Source: Planctomycetota bacterium (lineage in GTDB: Bacteria; Planctomycetota; Phycisphaerae; SM23-33). Taken from it: 64,000 nucleotides of DNA. The notes beneath the pieces were generated by a model, which saw only the letters and a program-made list of their open reading frames with translations, was not told where the DNA came from and did no database searches. The translations under genes and the position numbers were made by a program. How positions within the stretch are numbered: the first letter of the stretch is position 1; each line of letters starts with the position of its first letter. Of the stretch, positions 57,040 through 64,000 are shown in pieces. Where the stretch lies: positions 62,001 to 126,000 of the forward strand of contig JAKJER010000014.1 of NCBI GenBank assembly GCA_022705325.1. Reading direction: 5' to 3'.

Positions 57040-57438
57040 TTAGAGGAGCTTCGTGAAGCCTGCCTGTTCGAAGTGCTTGTCGGCAGTAAGCGCTTCCTTC
57101 AATCCTTCCCGCCGCATCACGACGAAGGATATGCAGTCGGTGAGGGACCAGTCTTTATCGAGCCTCTTTCTGTGCAACCTGCAGCCCGCGTCGAACAGAT
57201 CAAGGCTTGCCGGGATCACCTCTGTCGCGGGATCCGTTCCTATGCGGTCGATGAGTCTGGCGAACGCGGGTTTGTCGATCACTTTGGAAAGCGAATTCCC
57301 AACTTCCAGCAAGACATACTCCGTTGTCTTCACCCGCCCCGTTTGCCCCAGAAGCCATCTTGCAGCCTTATCGTGGGCGCAGTCGTCAGGGTTGACCAAG
57401 GCGATGTAGTACGAGGTGTCCGCAAAGACGCATTTCAT
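57040..57438 (-). CDS. vapC: PIN domain toxin (VapC family)
   Basis: A 132-residue PIN-domain endoribonuclease. The acidic catalytic set is Asp7 (ADTSY), Glu45 (LEVGNSL), Asp101 (DWSLTDCISF) and Asp120 (TADKHFEQAGF), all present. Such toxins cut specific RNAs when free of antitoxin. The gene overlaps the stop of the antitoxin gene by four bases (ATGA), giving coupled translation. The cognate antitoxin is of DUF104-like type rather than classical VapB. No ribosome site beyond the overlap. Confidence 0.9.
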   Translation of the reverse strand: MKCVFADTSYYIALVNPDDCAHDKAARWLLGQTGRVKTTEYVLLEVGNSLSKVIDKPAFARLIDRIGTDPATEVIPASLDLFDAGCRLHRKRLDKDWSLTDCISFVVMRREGLKEALTADKHFEQAGFTKLL

Positions 57439-57668
57439 TTCTGCTTGGGCAGCCCGTAGAGATAATGGTCATGGTTCACTGACGCGTCCGGGGGCAGTCC
57501 CTTGGCCGTTCCGATCACTGATTTGTAGTGCTCGTACATGGACGACGGTTTCCGCTGCTTCCTGCGGCGCCCCTTCAGGACGCGGATACTGACCTGCGCT
57601 CCCTCGGGGGGGCACTCCGGTCCTTCCACCACTACGATGCCGTCTTTTACTCGCCCGCGGTACGTCAT
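57435..57668 (-). CDS. Antitoxin, DUF104/AF2212-like
   Basis: A 77-residue protein. MTYRGRVKDGIVVVEGPECPPEGAQVSIRV is the two-strand motif of the DUF104 (AF2212-like) antitoxin family, which folds into a small swapped beta-barrel like AbrB-type antitoxins; the C-terminal helix and tail (PSSMYEHYKSVIGTAKGLP) likely wrap the toxin. ATG 57668 is preferred over the adjacent ATG 57671 because GGAG is six bases upstream. It starts the toxin-antitoxin operon. The palindromic operator usual for such operons was not identified. Confidence 0.82.
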   Translation of the reverse strand: MTYRGRVKDGIVVVEGPECPPEGAQVSIRVLKGRRRKQRKPSSMYEHYKSVIGTAKGLPPDASVNHDHYLYGLPKQK

Positions 57669-57737
57669 CATCGTCTCCGGGTGTTACCGCCTCTATTATA
57701 GTTGGCGGCGGCAGTCGTGGAATCATTTTGTTCGCGT

Positions 57738-58091
57738 TCAATTCTCCCCAGCCAGATACTCCCGCAGGACCACGGCATTGTTGTGTTCCTCGTCCCGGGC
57801 CGAGAATATCAGCGTGAGTGTGTGCTTGTCGGCCAGGCGGCGGAGTTCGTCCATGGCGTTCGGGTGCTTGTCCAACTCGGCAGCGTAGCGGCGGCGGAAG
57901 TCCTTCCACCTGGCCACATGGTGGCCGAACCACTTCCGCAGGTCGGCCGATGGGGCCGCGTCCTTCAGCCACAGGTCGATGTGGGCTTTGTCCTTCTTCA
58001 TGCCCCTGGGCCAGACGCGGTCCACCAGCACCCGCGTGCCGTCCCGCGGCGAAGGCTTGTCGTACACCCGCTTGATCTGCACCTTCTTCAT
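57738..58091 (-). CDS. DUF488 family protein
   Basis: A 117-residue protein with the DUF488 features IKRVYDKPSPRDGTRVLVDRVWPRG near 7-30, LWLKDAAPSADLRKWFGH, the central helix RWKDFRRRYAAEL, and LTLIFSARDEEHNNAVVLREYL at the C-terminus (the family name often given is YeaO). It is cytoplasmic; function is unknown, with nucleic-acid-binding proposals. ATG 58091 is chosen because GGGGTGA lies shortly upstream; an in-frame extension to 58208 is not conserved-looking. The upstream gap holds a CCTGCC-like palindrome near 58134-58170. Confidence 0.9.
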   Translation of the reverse strand: MKKVQIKRVYDKPSPRDGTRVLVDRVWPRGMKKDKAHIDLWLKDAAPSADLRKWFGHHVARWKDFRRRYAAELDKHPNAMDELRRLADKHTLTLIFSARDEEHNNAVVLREYLAGEN

Positions 58092-58133
58092 GCGCGTCAC
58101 CCCCAGGTCATTGTACGGCCGGTAACCCAGGCA

Positions 58134-58170
58134 CCTGCCTGAGACTCGCCTGGCGACAGGCAGATTCAGA
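58134..58170. repeat. CCTGCC-family imperfect palindrome
   Basis: CCTGCCTGAGAC paired with GACAGGCAG; close in sequence to the copy at 19870-19905, including the following ATTCAG-like bases. Confidence 0.6.
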
Positions 58171-58258
58171 GGCGTTTGCAAGCATAGCGTCAAACTGCCC
58201 CCCGCCACAGAACGGAGGGCTCGGGACAGGCGCTTGTGTGCGCACAGGGTCCTGGAAT

Positions 58259-58278
58259 CGCAGGCAGGAACGCCTGCG
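58259..58278 (-). terminator. Stop-codon hairpin of metallopeptidase gene
   Basis: CGCAGGC-AGGAAC-GCCTGCG, seven-bp stem, abutting the TAA stop at 58279-58281; same arrangement as at 19943-19965. Confidence 0.6.
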
Positions 58279-59055
58279 TTACCGGGGTCGTGTCGTGCTC
58301 TTCGGCTGGGGCCTGGTCCGCGGGCGGGCGCCTGGCACCGGGCCCCAGATCGTCTGCATCAGCTCGTGGATTTCCGGTTCCGCCGTCAGCAGCTCGGCCC
58401 GGTTGAAGGGGAAGAAGTCGTTCATGCCGAAGTACGCCTCGGTCATCTCGGCGAAGAACTCCTTCTGGTCGGTCAGGGCGTAGTGGCGGACCCGCTTGCC
58501 GTTGTAGAGCAGCGCCTTGTCGCCATGCCCGCTGGCCTTGAATCGCTGCCACGCCCGGAGGATTCGGGGCTCGTCGAAGTCCAGCACCTGGTCGTGGTAG
58601 GCGTGGGACAGTTCGTGCAGGACGACCCACGGCTGCTCGTTGACGTTGCGGACCGAGACGAGGTCCTTTGCCTCGGGGATGTGGACGCACTTGGCCAGGT
58701 CGGCGGAGTAGCCGTGTTTCTTCAGCCAGTCTGCGCTGGGGTGGTACTGCATGCACCCCAGCTTGCCGCAGGTGAGGTCCAGCACGATGCGGACGCCCTG
58801 GAGCCTGGCCAGGCGGTCCTCGGCCACCACCGCGCGGATGTCGGAGAGCTTGGCCTCCAGCACCCGCAGGGCCTTGGTGCCCAGGGCTTCGTTGGGCGCC
58901 GCCAGCAGCCGGTCGTCCACCAGCACCGTCCAGCCCTGGACCTGGCGCGTCGTGCGAGAAGAGGGCTGGGGCGGATCGGCTTTATCCGCCGCCCCCGCGT
59001 CGGCCGCAGCCACCATCGCCATTGCCGCGAACGTCCACAGAAACAACCTGTTCAT
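58279..59055 (-). CDS. Exported HExxH metallopeptidase-like protein
   Basis: A 258-residue exported protein (signal peptide to about residue 22). The zinc-ligand motif HELSH lies at 147-151 in VVLHELSHAYHDQVLD, followed by EFFAEMTEAYFG with acidic residues for the third ligand, which is the arrangement in gluzincin-like or anthrax-lethal-factor-type folds. The upstream region (70-130) is alpha/beta. A 25-residue Pro/Arg-rich C-terminal tail is probably disordered. Substrate unknown; a cell-wall or secreted-protein role is likely. It begins at ATG 59055 with GGAAGG upstream. Confidence 0.8.
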   Translation of the reverse strand: MNRLFLWTFAAMAMVAAADAGAADKADPPQPSSRTTRQVQGWTVLVDDRLLAAPNEALGTKALRVLEAKLSDIRAVVAEDRLARLQGVRIVLDLTCGKLGCMQYHPSADWLKKHGYSADLAKCVHIPEAKDLVSVRNVNEQPWVVLHELSHAYHDQVLDFDEPRILRAWQRFKASGHGDKALLYNGKRVRHYALTDQKEFFAEMTEAYFGMNDFFPFNRAELLTAEPEIHELMQTIWGPVPGARPRTRPQPKSTTRPR

Positions 59056-59137
59056 AGGCTCGCCTTCCGGGAAAACCAGGTCCTTCTCGTCCGGCAGATT
59101 ATGGCACGAGACAGGGTGCTAATCTCCCTTTTTCTTG

Positions 59138-59143
59138 TACAAT
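59138..59143 (+). promoter_or_regulatory. -10 candidate for SASA esterase
   Basis: TACAAT, 44 bases before TTG 59188; a T-run precedes it and the -35 is unclear. Confidence 0.35.
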
Positions 59144-59187
59144 GCGGCTTGGTCGAAGGGACCGAATCCTCTCCGAAGGAATGACCA

Positions 59188-60261
59188 TTGAGAGCGCATC
59201 GAGCACTGATCTTCGCCTGTCTGATTGTCCTTGGCCTCTGTGGTCCATCGGTCCTGGCGGCGGACCCGGCAGCCCTGTCCTTGTCGACGCCGACGGAATG
59301 CCAGGTATTCCAGCGGGCCAGTCTCGAGTCGGGCGCGATCCTGATCGTCTGCACCCCGCCGGAAGGCGCCGACGGCCTGGAGGCTCGCCTGAGCCTGGCC
59401 AGTCCAACCTACGCCGGCAAGGCGACCGACTGGATGCTCCTCTCGCCGCAACGGGGGCCCAGTGGCCTTGTCTCGGGCGAACTGCCCGCCTCGCCTGGTG
59501 GATGGTACAAGCTCGAAGTGCGGGCCATGAAAGGCCGCAGCGTGCTGGCGCGGGGCGTGGTCGGAAAGGTGGGCGTGGGTGAGGTCTTCGTGACGGCGGG
59601 GCAGTCCAACTCCGCCAACTTCGGACAGAAGCGCCAGTCAGCCCGGGACGACCGCGTGGTGTACTTTGACGGCAAGAGTTTCGTGCCGGCCCGCGATCCG
59701 ATCCCGGGCGGGTTCGGCGGGGGCGGGTCGCCCTGGGCACTGCTGGGCGACCTGCTGGCTCAGAGGTGGAAGGTGCCCGTGGCGTTTCGCTCGGCCACGC
59801 TGACCTACACGCCGGTGGCTATGTGGCTTCCGCACGCAAAGCACAAGCAATACGCCACGCTCGTCGAGCGGGTCAAGCAGTTCGGCCCCCGCGGCGTGCG
59901 GGCCGTACTGTGGCACCAGGGGGAGTCGGACTCGCTGGCCAGGACGACGGCCGAGCAATACCGCGATCGCCTGTCGACGGTGATCCGCTCGATGCGCAAG
60001 GATATCAGCTACGACGTAGACTGGTTCGTCGCCCAGGCGTCCTTCCATCCCGGCTCGACGCGGGAGCAGGAGGCGCCGGTGGCGGAGGGACAGAAACTGC
60101 TCTGGGAGTCGAAGATCTGCCTGCCCGGGCCGGTCACCGACGACCTGCTAGGCAAGGCCAATCGCCACGACGGGGTGCACTTCAGCGAGGCCGGTCTGAA
60201 GATTCACGCCCAGCGATGGGCCGACGCCATCCTCAAGGGCTGCGAACGCACCAGGAAGTGA
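59188..60261 (+). CDS. Exported SASA-type carbohydrate esterase
   Basis: A 357-residue exported protein (signal to about residue 25, VLAAD). After an N-terminal beta region (30-120), an SGNH/SASA esterase domain shows FVTAGQSNSANFG with the nucleophile serine, WHQGESDS and a C-terminal NRHDGVHFSEAG (Asp and His of the triad). Members deacetylate xylan or sialic acid; in this genome deacetylation of sulfated or arabinosylated glycans is plausible. The start is TTG 59188: AAGGA lies seven bases upstream and it opens the signal peptide; the nearby ATG at 59181 is out of frame. Confidence 0.87.
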   Translation: MRAHRALIFACLIVLGLCGPSVLAADPAALSLSTPTECQVFQRASLESGAILIVCTPPEGADGLEARLSLASPTYAGKATDWMLLSPQRGPSGLVSGELPASPGGWYKLEVRAMKGRSVLARGVVGKVGVGEVFVTAGQSNSANFGQKRQSARDDRVVYFDGKSFVPARDPIPGGFGGGGSPWALLGDLLAQRWKVPVAFRSATLTYTPVAMWLPHAKHKQYATLVERVKQFGPRGVRAVLWHQGESDSLARTTAEQYRDRLSTVIRSMRKDISYDVDWFVAQASFHPGSTREQEAPVAEGQKLLWESKICLPGPVTDDLLGKANRHDGVHFSEAGLKIHAQRWADAILKGCERTRK

Positions 60262-60322
60262 CGCTGCGCCGGCGTTGGGGCGGCAGCGCCTGCAATTGGC
60301 GAGGGGGCGAAAGGAAACGCGC

Positions 60323-61954
60323 ATGGCGGAGTCGATGACGGTCGGTCGATACCTGGTTCGCCGGCTGGAACAGTGCGGGCTCAAGCACGTGTTCGGCATT
60401 CCCGGCGATTACGTCCTGGGCTTCTACGAGCTGCTGCTGGGCAGTTCCATGGGCGTGGTCGGCACGTGCACGGAGGCGGGGGCGGCCTTCGCAGCCGACG
60501 CCTATGCCCGGGTGAACGGTCTGGGGGCGGTCTGCATCACCTACTGCGTGGGCGGACTGAACACCATCAACGCGGTGGCCGGCGCGTACGCGGAGAAGTC
60601 GCCCCTGGTGGTCATCAGCGGCTCGCCCGCGATGCGGCGGCGGGTCCGCTCGCCCCTGCTGCACCACCGCGTGAAGGACTTCAACACGCAGGCGCTCATC
60701 TTCGAGCAGGTCACGGCCGCCACCGCCGTGCTGAACGACCCGGCCCGCGCGCCCGCCCAGATCGACCAGGCGCTGGCGGCCTGCCTGCGGACCAAGCGCC
60801 CGGTGTACATCGAGCTGCCCACCGACGTGTGCGACCGTCCCTGCGCCAAGCCCGCCCGCCTGGACGTCTCCAGCCCGCCCAGCGACAAGGCGAGCCTGGG
60901 CGAGGCCGTCGCCGAGGCCGCCCAGATGCTCCGCCGCGCCCGCCGCCCGGTCATCCTGGCGGGCGTGGAGATCCATCGCTTCGGCCTGCAGGACCTGCTG
61001 CTGGACCTGGTCGACAAGAGCGGCTACCCCGTGGCGGCCACGCTGCTGGGCAAGAGCGTCATCTCCGAGCGCCACCCGCAGTATCTGGGCATCTACGAGG
61101 GAGCGATGGGCCGGGAAGAGGTCAGGCGGGCCGTCGAGTCGGCGGACTGCGTGCTCATCCTGGGCGCGTTCATGACGGACATCAATCTCGGCGTCTTCAC
61201 CGCCCACCTGGACGTGTCGCGAACCATCAACGCCACCAGCGAGCAGATCGCCATCAAGCACCACCACTTCGACGGCGTCCAGTTGGGCGACTTCCTCCGC
61301 GGACTGATCCGCCAACTGCCCCGCTCCAGACGGCGACAGAAGAAAGCCCCCGCAGTGTCGGCCCGACCATACACCCCTCGAAAGAGCAGGCCGATCACCG
61401 TCCGGCGGTTCTTCGCCCGCATGAACGAGTTCCTCGAGGACGACTTCGTGGTCATCAGCGACATCGGCGACAGCCTGTTCGGCGCAGCCGACCTGACCAT
61501 CCACCGTCGCACCGAGTTCATCAGCCCGGCCTATTACACGTCGATGGGCTTCGGCATCCCGGCGGCCCTGGGCGCCCAGATCCGCGACCGGCGGCTGCGC
61601 CCGATCGTCTTCGTCGGCGACGGGGCGTTCCAGATGACGGGCATGGAGTTGTCCACGATCGTCCGCTGCGGGCTCAACCCGATCGTCTTCGTGCTCAACA
61701 ACCGCGGCTACACCACCGAACGGTTCATCCAGGACGGTCCGTTCAACGACATCCACGAATGGTCGTATCAGGCCGTCACGCAGGTCCTGCGCGGCGGGCA
61801 GGGCCTGGAGGTGCGGACCGAGGGCGACCTGGAATGCTCCCTGGCGCAGGCAAGGACGCACCTGGGGAGTTTCTCCATCGTGAACGTCCACCTCGACCCC
61901 TACGACAAGTCCGACGCCCTGGTCCGCCTGGCCAGCCGGCTGGCCAACCAGTGA
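60323..61954 (+). CDS. TPP-dependent 2-oxoacid decarboxylase (pyruvate/indolepyruvate decarboxylase type)
   Basis: A 543-residue cytoplasmic enzyme. The N-terminal PYR domain has GIPGDYVLGFYELL and Glu51 (TCTEAGAAFAADA), which protonates the cofactor; the His114-His115 pair in PLLHHRVKDF is the one that separates PDC/IPDC from acetolactate synthases. The C-terminal TPP domain has G432-D433-G434 (VGDGAFQMTGMELSTIV) and NN in VLNNRGYTTE. It decarboxylates pyruvate or aromatic 2-oxoacids to aldehydes. The residues that set substrate size are not obvious. AAGGA precedes ATG 60323. It follows the SASA gene by 61 bp and may be in its transcript. Confidence 0.9.
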   Translation: MAESMTVGRYLVRRLEQCGLKHVFGIPGDYVLGFYELLLGSSMGVVGTCTEAGAAFAADAYARVNGLGAVCITYCVGGLNTINAVAGAYAEKSPLVVISGSPAMRRRVRSPLLHHRVKDFNTQALIFEQVTAATAVLNDPARAPAQIDQALAACLRTKRPVYIELPTDVCDRPCAKPARLDVSSPPSDKASLGEAVAEAAQMLRRARRPVILAGVEIHRFGLQDLLLDLVDKSGYPVAATLLGKSVISERHPQYLGIYEGAMGREEVRRAVESADCVLILGAFMTDINLGVFTAHLDVSRTINATSEQIAIKHHHFDGVQLGDFLRGLIRQLPRSRRRQKKAPAVSARPYTPRKSRPITVRRFFARMNEFLEDDFVVISDIGDSLFGAADLTIHRRTEFISPAYYTSMGFGIPAALGAQIRDRRLRPIVFVGDGAFQMTGMELSTIVRCGLNPIVFVLNNRGYTTERFIQDGPFNDIHEWSYQAVTQVLRGGQGLEVRTEGDLECSLAQARTHLGSFSIVNVHLDPYDKSDALVRLASRLANQ

Positions 61955-61966
61955 GCCCGCGGGCGA

Positions 61967-64000
61967 TCACTTGGCCTTGTACATGGGCAGGTAGCGGTAG
62001 TACACCTCGAGCGTGAGGGCGTTGATGGCCGTGGTGTAGACCTTGCCCCCGCGGCTGCCGTACTTGCTGTTGGTGTCCCAGCATCCGTCCTCCTCGCCCC
62101 CGCGCTGCTGGGTGCGGCGAAGGAACTCCTGGATCTGGTTGTTCCATTTCTCCCACGCCTCGCCGCGCATCTGCGACAGGGCCAGCGTCGCGTAGTACCA
62201 GTAGTAGTAATGCTTCTGTCCCTGCCCGGGCGGGTTCTTGAGCATGTAGTCGGCCGCCGCCTGCTCCTGCTGGGGGCTGAAGCGCTGCCCCAGCAGGATG
62301 CGGGTGAAGACGGCCTCGGCGGTCATCGACGGGAGGGGGTTGGGCCCCTGGTAGCCGGCCAGCATCCGCAGCGGGGGCACCGAGGCATGGTCCAGCCAGC
62401 GGAACGCCCGGTCGCGGACTTCCTGCGGAATGCGATAGCCGAGCATCTCCACGCTGTGCAACGCCATGACCTGCCAGCCGACCACGCTGGTGTCGCCCGG
62501 ATCGCCCGGGTCGTATCGCCACCCGCCGGTCTGGCGGTTCTGGGACCGGACGATGAAGTCGGCTGCCTTCAGGGCCATCTGGCGGCAGCGATCATCGCCG
62601 GTCATGATGGCCGCCTCGGCGACCGCCAGCGTGGCGATGGCTTGGCAATACATGTCCCCGCCGTCACGAAGGTCGCCGTTGTCCTTCGCCTTGGACAGCA
62701 GATACTCCACCGCCTTGGAGGCCACCTCGCGATAGGGGCCCGGCTTGGTGTGTGTGTGGTCGCTGGCCAGGAAGCTCAGCGTCGCCATGCCCGTCAAGGC
62801 CATGTGAGGTCGGCCCCGGCTGCCCTTGCCCCCGCCTCCTCGCCCGCCGGCAGGCCAGCCCCCGTCCTTCTGCTGGTGCCGGGCGAGGTAGCCCAGCGCC
62901 CGACCGACCGCTTCCTCGCTTTCCTTCGAGCCGCCCATCTCGCGGATGAGCTTCTGCCGCTGCTCGAATGATCGCTGGAAGAGCGACTCGGGCGAGGCCA
63001 GCCGGCCGGGCCCGATGGGGGCAGTGATGGGTGTGACGAAGGCGACTTCCATGGGCGTCTCGACGGGAACGTCGATGGAGGTGGCGCGGGGGATGCTGCC
63101 CAACGGATCGCGGATCATCGACGTGCGGGCCAGGTGGCTGGCTGGCACGTCCGGGGCCGGTTGGGCGGTCTGGGAAGGCCGCTCGGCGGGCGTCAGGGAG
63201 ACCGCCTTGGCCTCGATCGGTCGCGGGGCGGCCACTCCCGCGGCCACGACGGGCGGCGGGACGTTTTGCGCGGGCTGGGCGGGCGCGGCCGCGACCGGCA
63301 ACTGGATGCGGATCGACTCGCTCAACGAGGGCACGTCCAGGGCGAGTTGCGTTTCCCTCGGCGGAGCGGGCGCCTGGCGGCGGACGTCGGCCAGCGTGAC
63401 CGCCGAGTGGGGCACGACCTGGGCGGCGGGCAAGGCCTGGGGCGAAGGGTTGGTCTTGGGCCCGGGCCCGGAGGTGGGCAACGGCTGGGCAGGGGCCTGG
63501 GCGATCTCGATAGGTTGAGGCGGCGCGGGCTGGGCGTCGGGCCTGGCCTCGGCGGCTCGCACGGGCTGGGTGGTCGGCTGGACGGGGCTGGCCGGCGCGA
63601 CCGCCGCGGCCATCAGTTCGACGGGTCGGGGCTGCTGTGCGTCTTGCGGGCGCGGCTGGAGGGCGGAACGCGGCGCCAGCAGCACGGGCTCGAAGGTCGG
63701 CTGGGGCTCGACGCTGGCGACCGGCACGATCGGGGCCGGCCTGAGCACCGGGCGGTCAGGCGCGGGCGGGGCCTCGACGGGCTTGGCCGCCAGCTCCCGC
63801 ACCGCCGTCGGGGCGGGCGGCGGGGGCGGTTCGTCCTGGCGCACGGGGCGCTGGAGCTGGATCTGGATCTGCGGCGCCTGGGCCAGCAGCTCCGGTTGGG
63901 GCAGGGAGACCGCCTCAGCCGGGCGGGGCGTCTGGAGCTTCGGCGCCTCCGGCTGAATGGTGAACGAAGCCGGCTGGACCTGGGCGGCGGGCACGTTCAG
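61967..64000 (-). CDS. Prenyltransferase/squalene-oxidase repeat protein, N-terminally truncated
   Basis: The frame is open to the window edge, so the start is outside; 677 residues are visible. The first 320 are a Pro/Ala/Gln-rich low-complexity stretch, probably a disordered spacer. The folded C-terminal half is an (alpha/alpha) toroid of prenyltransferase/squalene-cyclase type, with QW-like motifs (KDGGWPAGG, QTGGWRYDPGDPGDTSVVGWQ, DGCWDTNSK) and the closing VYTTAINALTLEVYYRYLPMY. This is a typical planctomycete exported protein, not a terpene cyclase, as the DxDD motif is absent. Its function is unknown. The stop lies 12 bp from that of the decarboxylase gene, convergent, without a clear terminator. 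Confidence 0.85.
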   Translation of the reverse strand: MNVPAAQVQPASFTIQPEAPKLQTPRPAEAVSLPQPELLAQAPQIQIQLQRPVRQDEPPPPPAPTAVRELAAKPVEAPPAPDRPVLRPAPIVPVASVEPQPTFEPVLLAPRSALQPRPQDAQQPRPVELMAAAVAPASPVQPTTQPVRAAEARPDAQPAPPQPIEIAQAPAQPLPTSGPGPKTNPSPQALPAAQVVPHSAVTLADVRRQAPAPPRETQLALDVPSLSESIRIQLPVAAAPAQPAQNVPPPVVAAGVAAPRPIEAKAVSLTPAERPSQTAQPAPDVPASHLARTSMIRDPLGSIPRATSIDVPVETPMEVAFVTPITAPIGPGRLASPESLFQRSFEQRQKLIREMGGSKESEEAVGRALGYLARHQQKDGGWPAGGRGGGGKGSRGRPHMALTGMATLSFLASDHTHTKPGPYREVASKAVEYLLSKAKDNGDLRDGGDMYCQAIATLAVAEAAIMTGDDRCRQMALKAADFIVRSQNRQTGGWRYDPGDPGDTSVVGWQVMALHSVEMLGYRIPQEVRDRAFRWLDHASVPPLRMLAGYQGPNPLPSMTAEAVFTRILLGQRFSPQQEQAAADYMLKNPPGQGQKHYYYWYYATLALSQMRGEAWEKWNNQIQEFLRRTQQRGGEEDGCWDTNSKYGSRGGKVYTTAINALTLEVYYRYLPMYKAK

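Overview
The window is about 68-70% G+C, has bacterial Shine-Dalgarno sites, and carries a gene set typical of Planctomycetes, probably a Phycisphaerae-like lineage: a sulfatase, DUF1080 domains, GH127-type glycosidases, a hydrazine-synthase-alpha-like di-haem protein, a PEP-CTERM protein with autotransporter-type beta-strand repeats, PQQ-type propellers and an exported prenyltransferase/squalene-oxidase repeat protein. The lineage is inferred from gene content only. No rRNA, tRNA, CRISPR array or insertion sequence was recognised.

Layout. 1-10.2 kb: the C-terminal part of an HscA-type Hsp70, a sugar-phosphate isomerase/epimerase, an exported alpha/beta hydrolase, three small proteins, dihydroxy-acid dehydratase (ilvD), an M24 peptidase and an AmpG-like MFS protein. 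10.2-10.9 kb: a large structured non-coding inverted repeat. 10.9-26.4 kb: two exported GH127-family proteins flank a glycyl-radical enzyme of the hydroxyproline-dehydratase (HypD) type with its activase, a sulfatase and a two-gene polysaccharide-priming unit (sugar transferase plus NeuD-type acyltransferase); next come a large exported PPC-like protein of atypical codon use, a Tat-exported DapA-fold protein and a nucleotidyltransferase. 26.5-29.0 kb: a di-haem HZS-alpha-like protein. 29.2-33.8 kb: a tightly coupled three-gene polyphosphate operon (CHAD, then phosphoesterase-HD, then PPK1). 34.1-40.3 kb: a PEP-CTERM beta-strand-repeat protein, an Arg/Glu repeat protein, and a LexA/CI-type S24 repressor divergent from a 52-aa basic protein across an operator-promoter. 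40.6-50.1 kb: xseA-xseB, small membrane and hypothetical proteins, an exported lipase-like lipoprotein, an OPT transporter and a methyltransferase-propeller fusion. 50.3-57.0 kb: a double DUF1080 protein and an SDR/MFS/FGGY-kinase/propeller sugar-use cluster. 57.0-64 kb: a PIN toxin-antitoxin pair, DUF488, an exported metallopeptidase, a SASA esterase, a TPP-dependent 2-oxoacid decarboxylase and the C-terminal part of a prenyltransferase-like repeat protein.

The least explained structure is in the intergenic DNA. Several loci carry tandem degenerate heptamers (shared core T-N-N-T-C), often as inverted pairs around a hairpin, and often overlapping stop codons. A second family is a palindrome built on CCTGCCTG/CAGGCAGG, which also occurs in frame inside two genes. 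A third is a near-identical terminator hairpin (core GCCCACGG/CCGTGGGC) at five gene ends. Smaller hairpins with AGA loops also recur, and a related hairpin supplies the stop codon of two unrelated genes. Together these suggest families of dispersed repeats that shape 3' ends in this genome.
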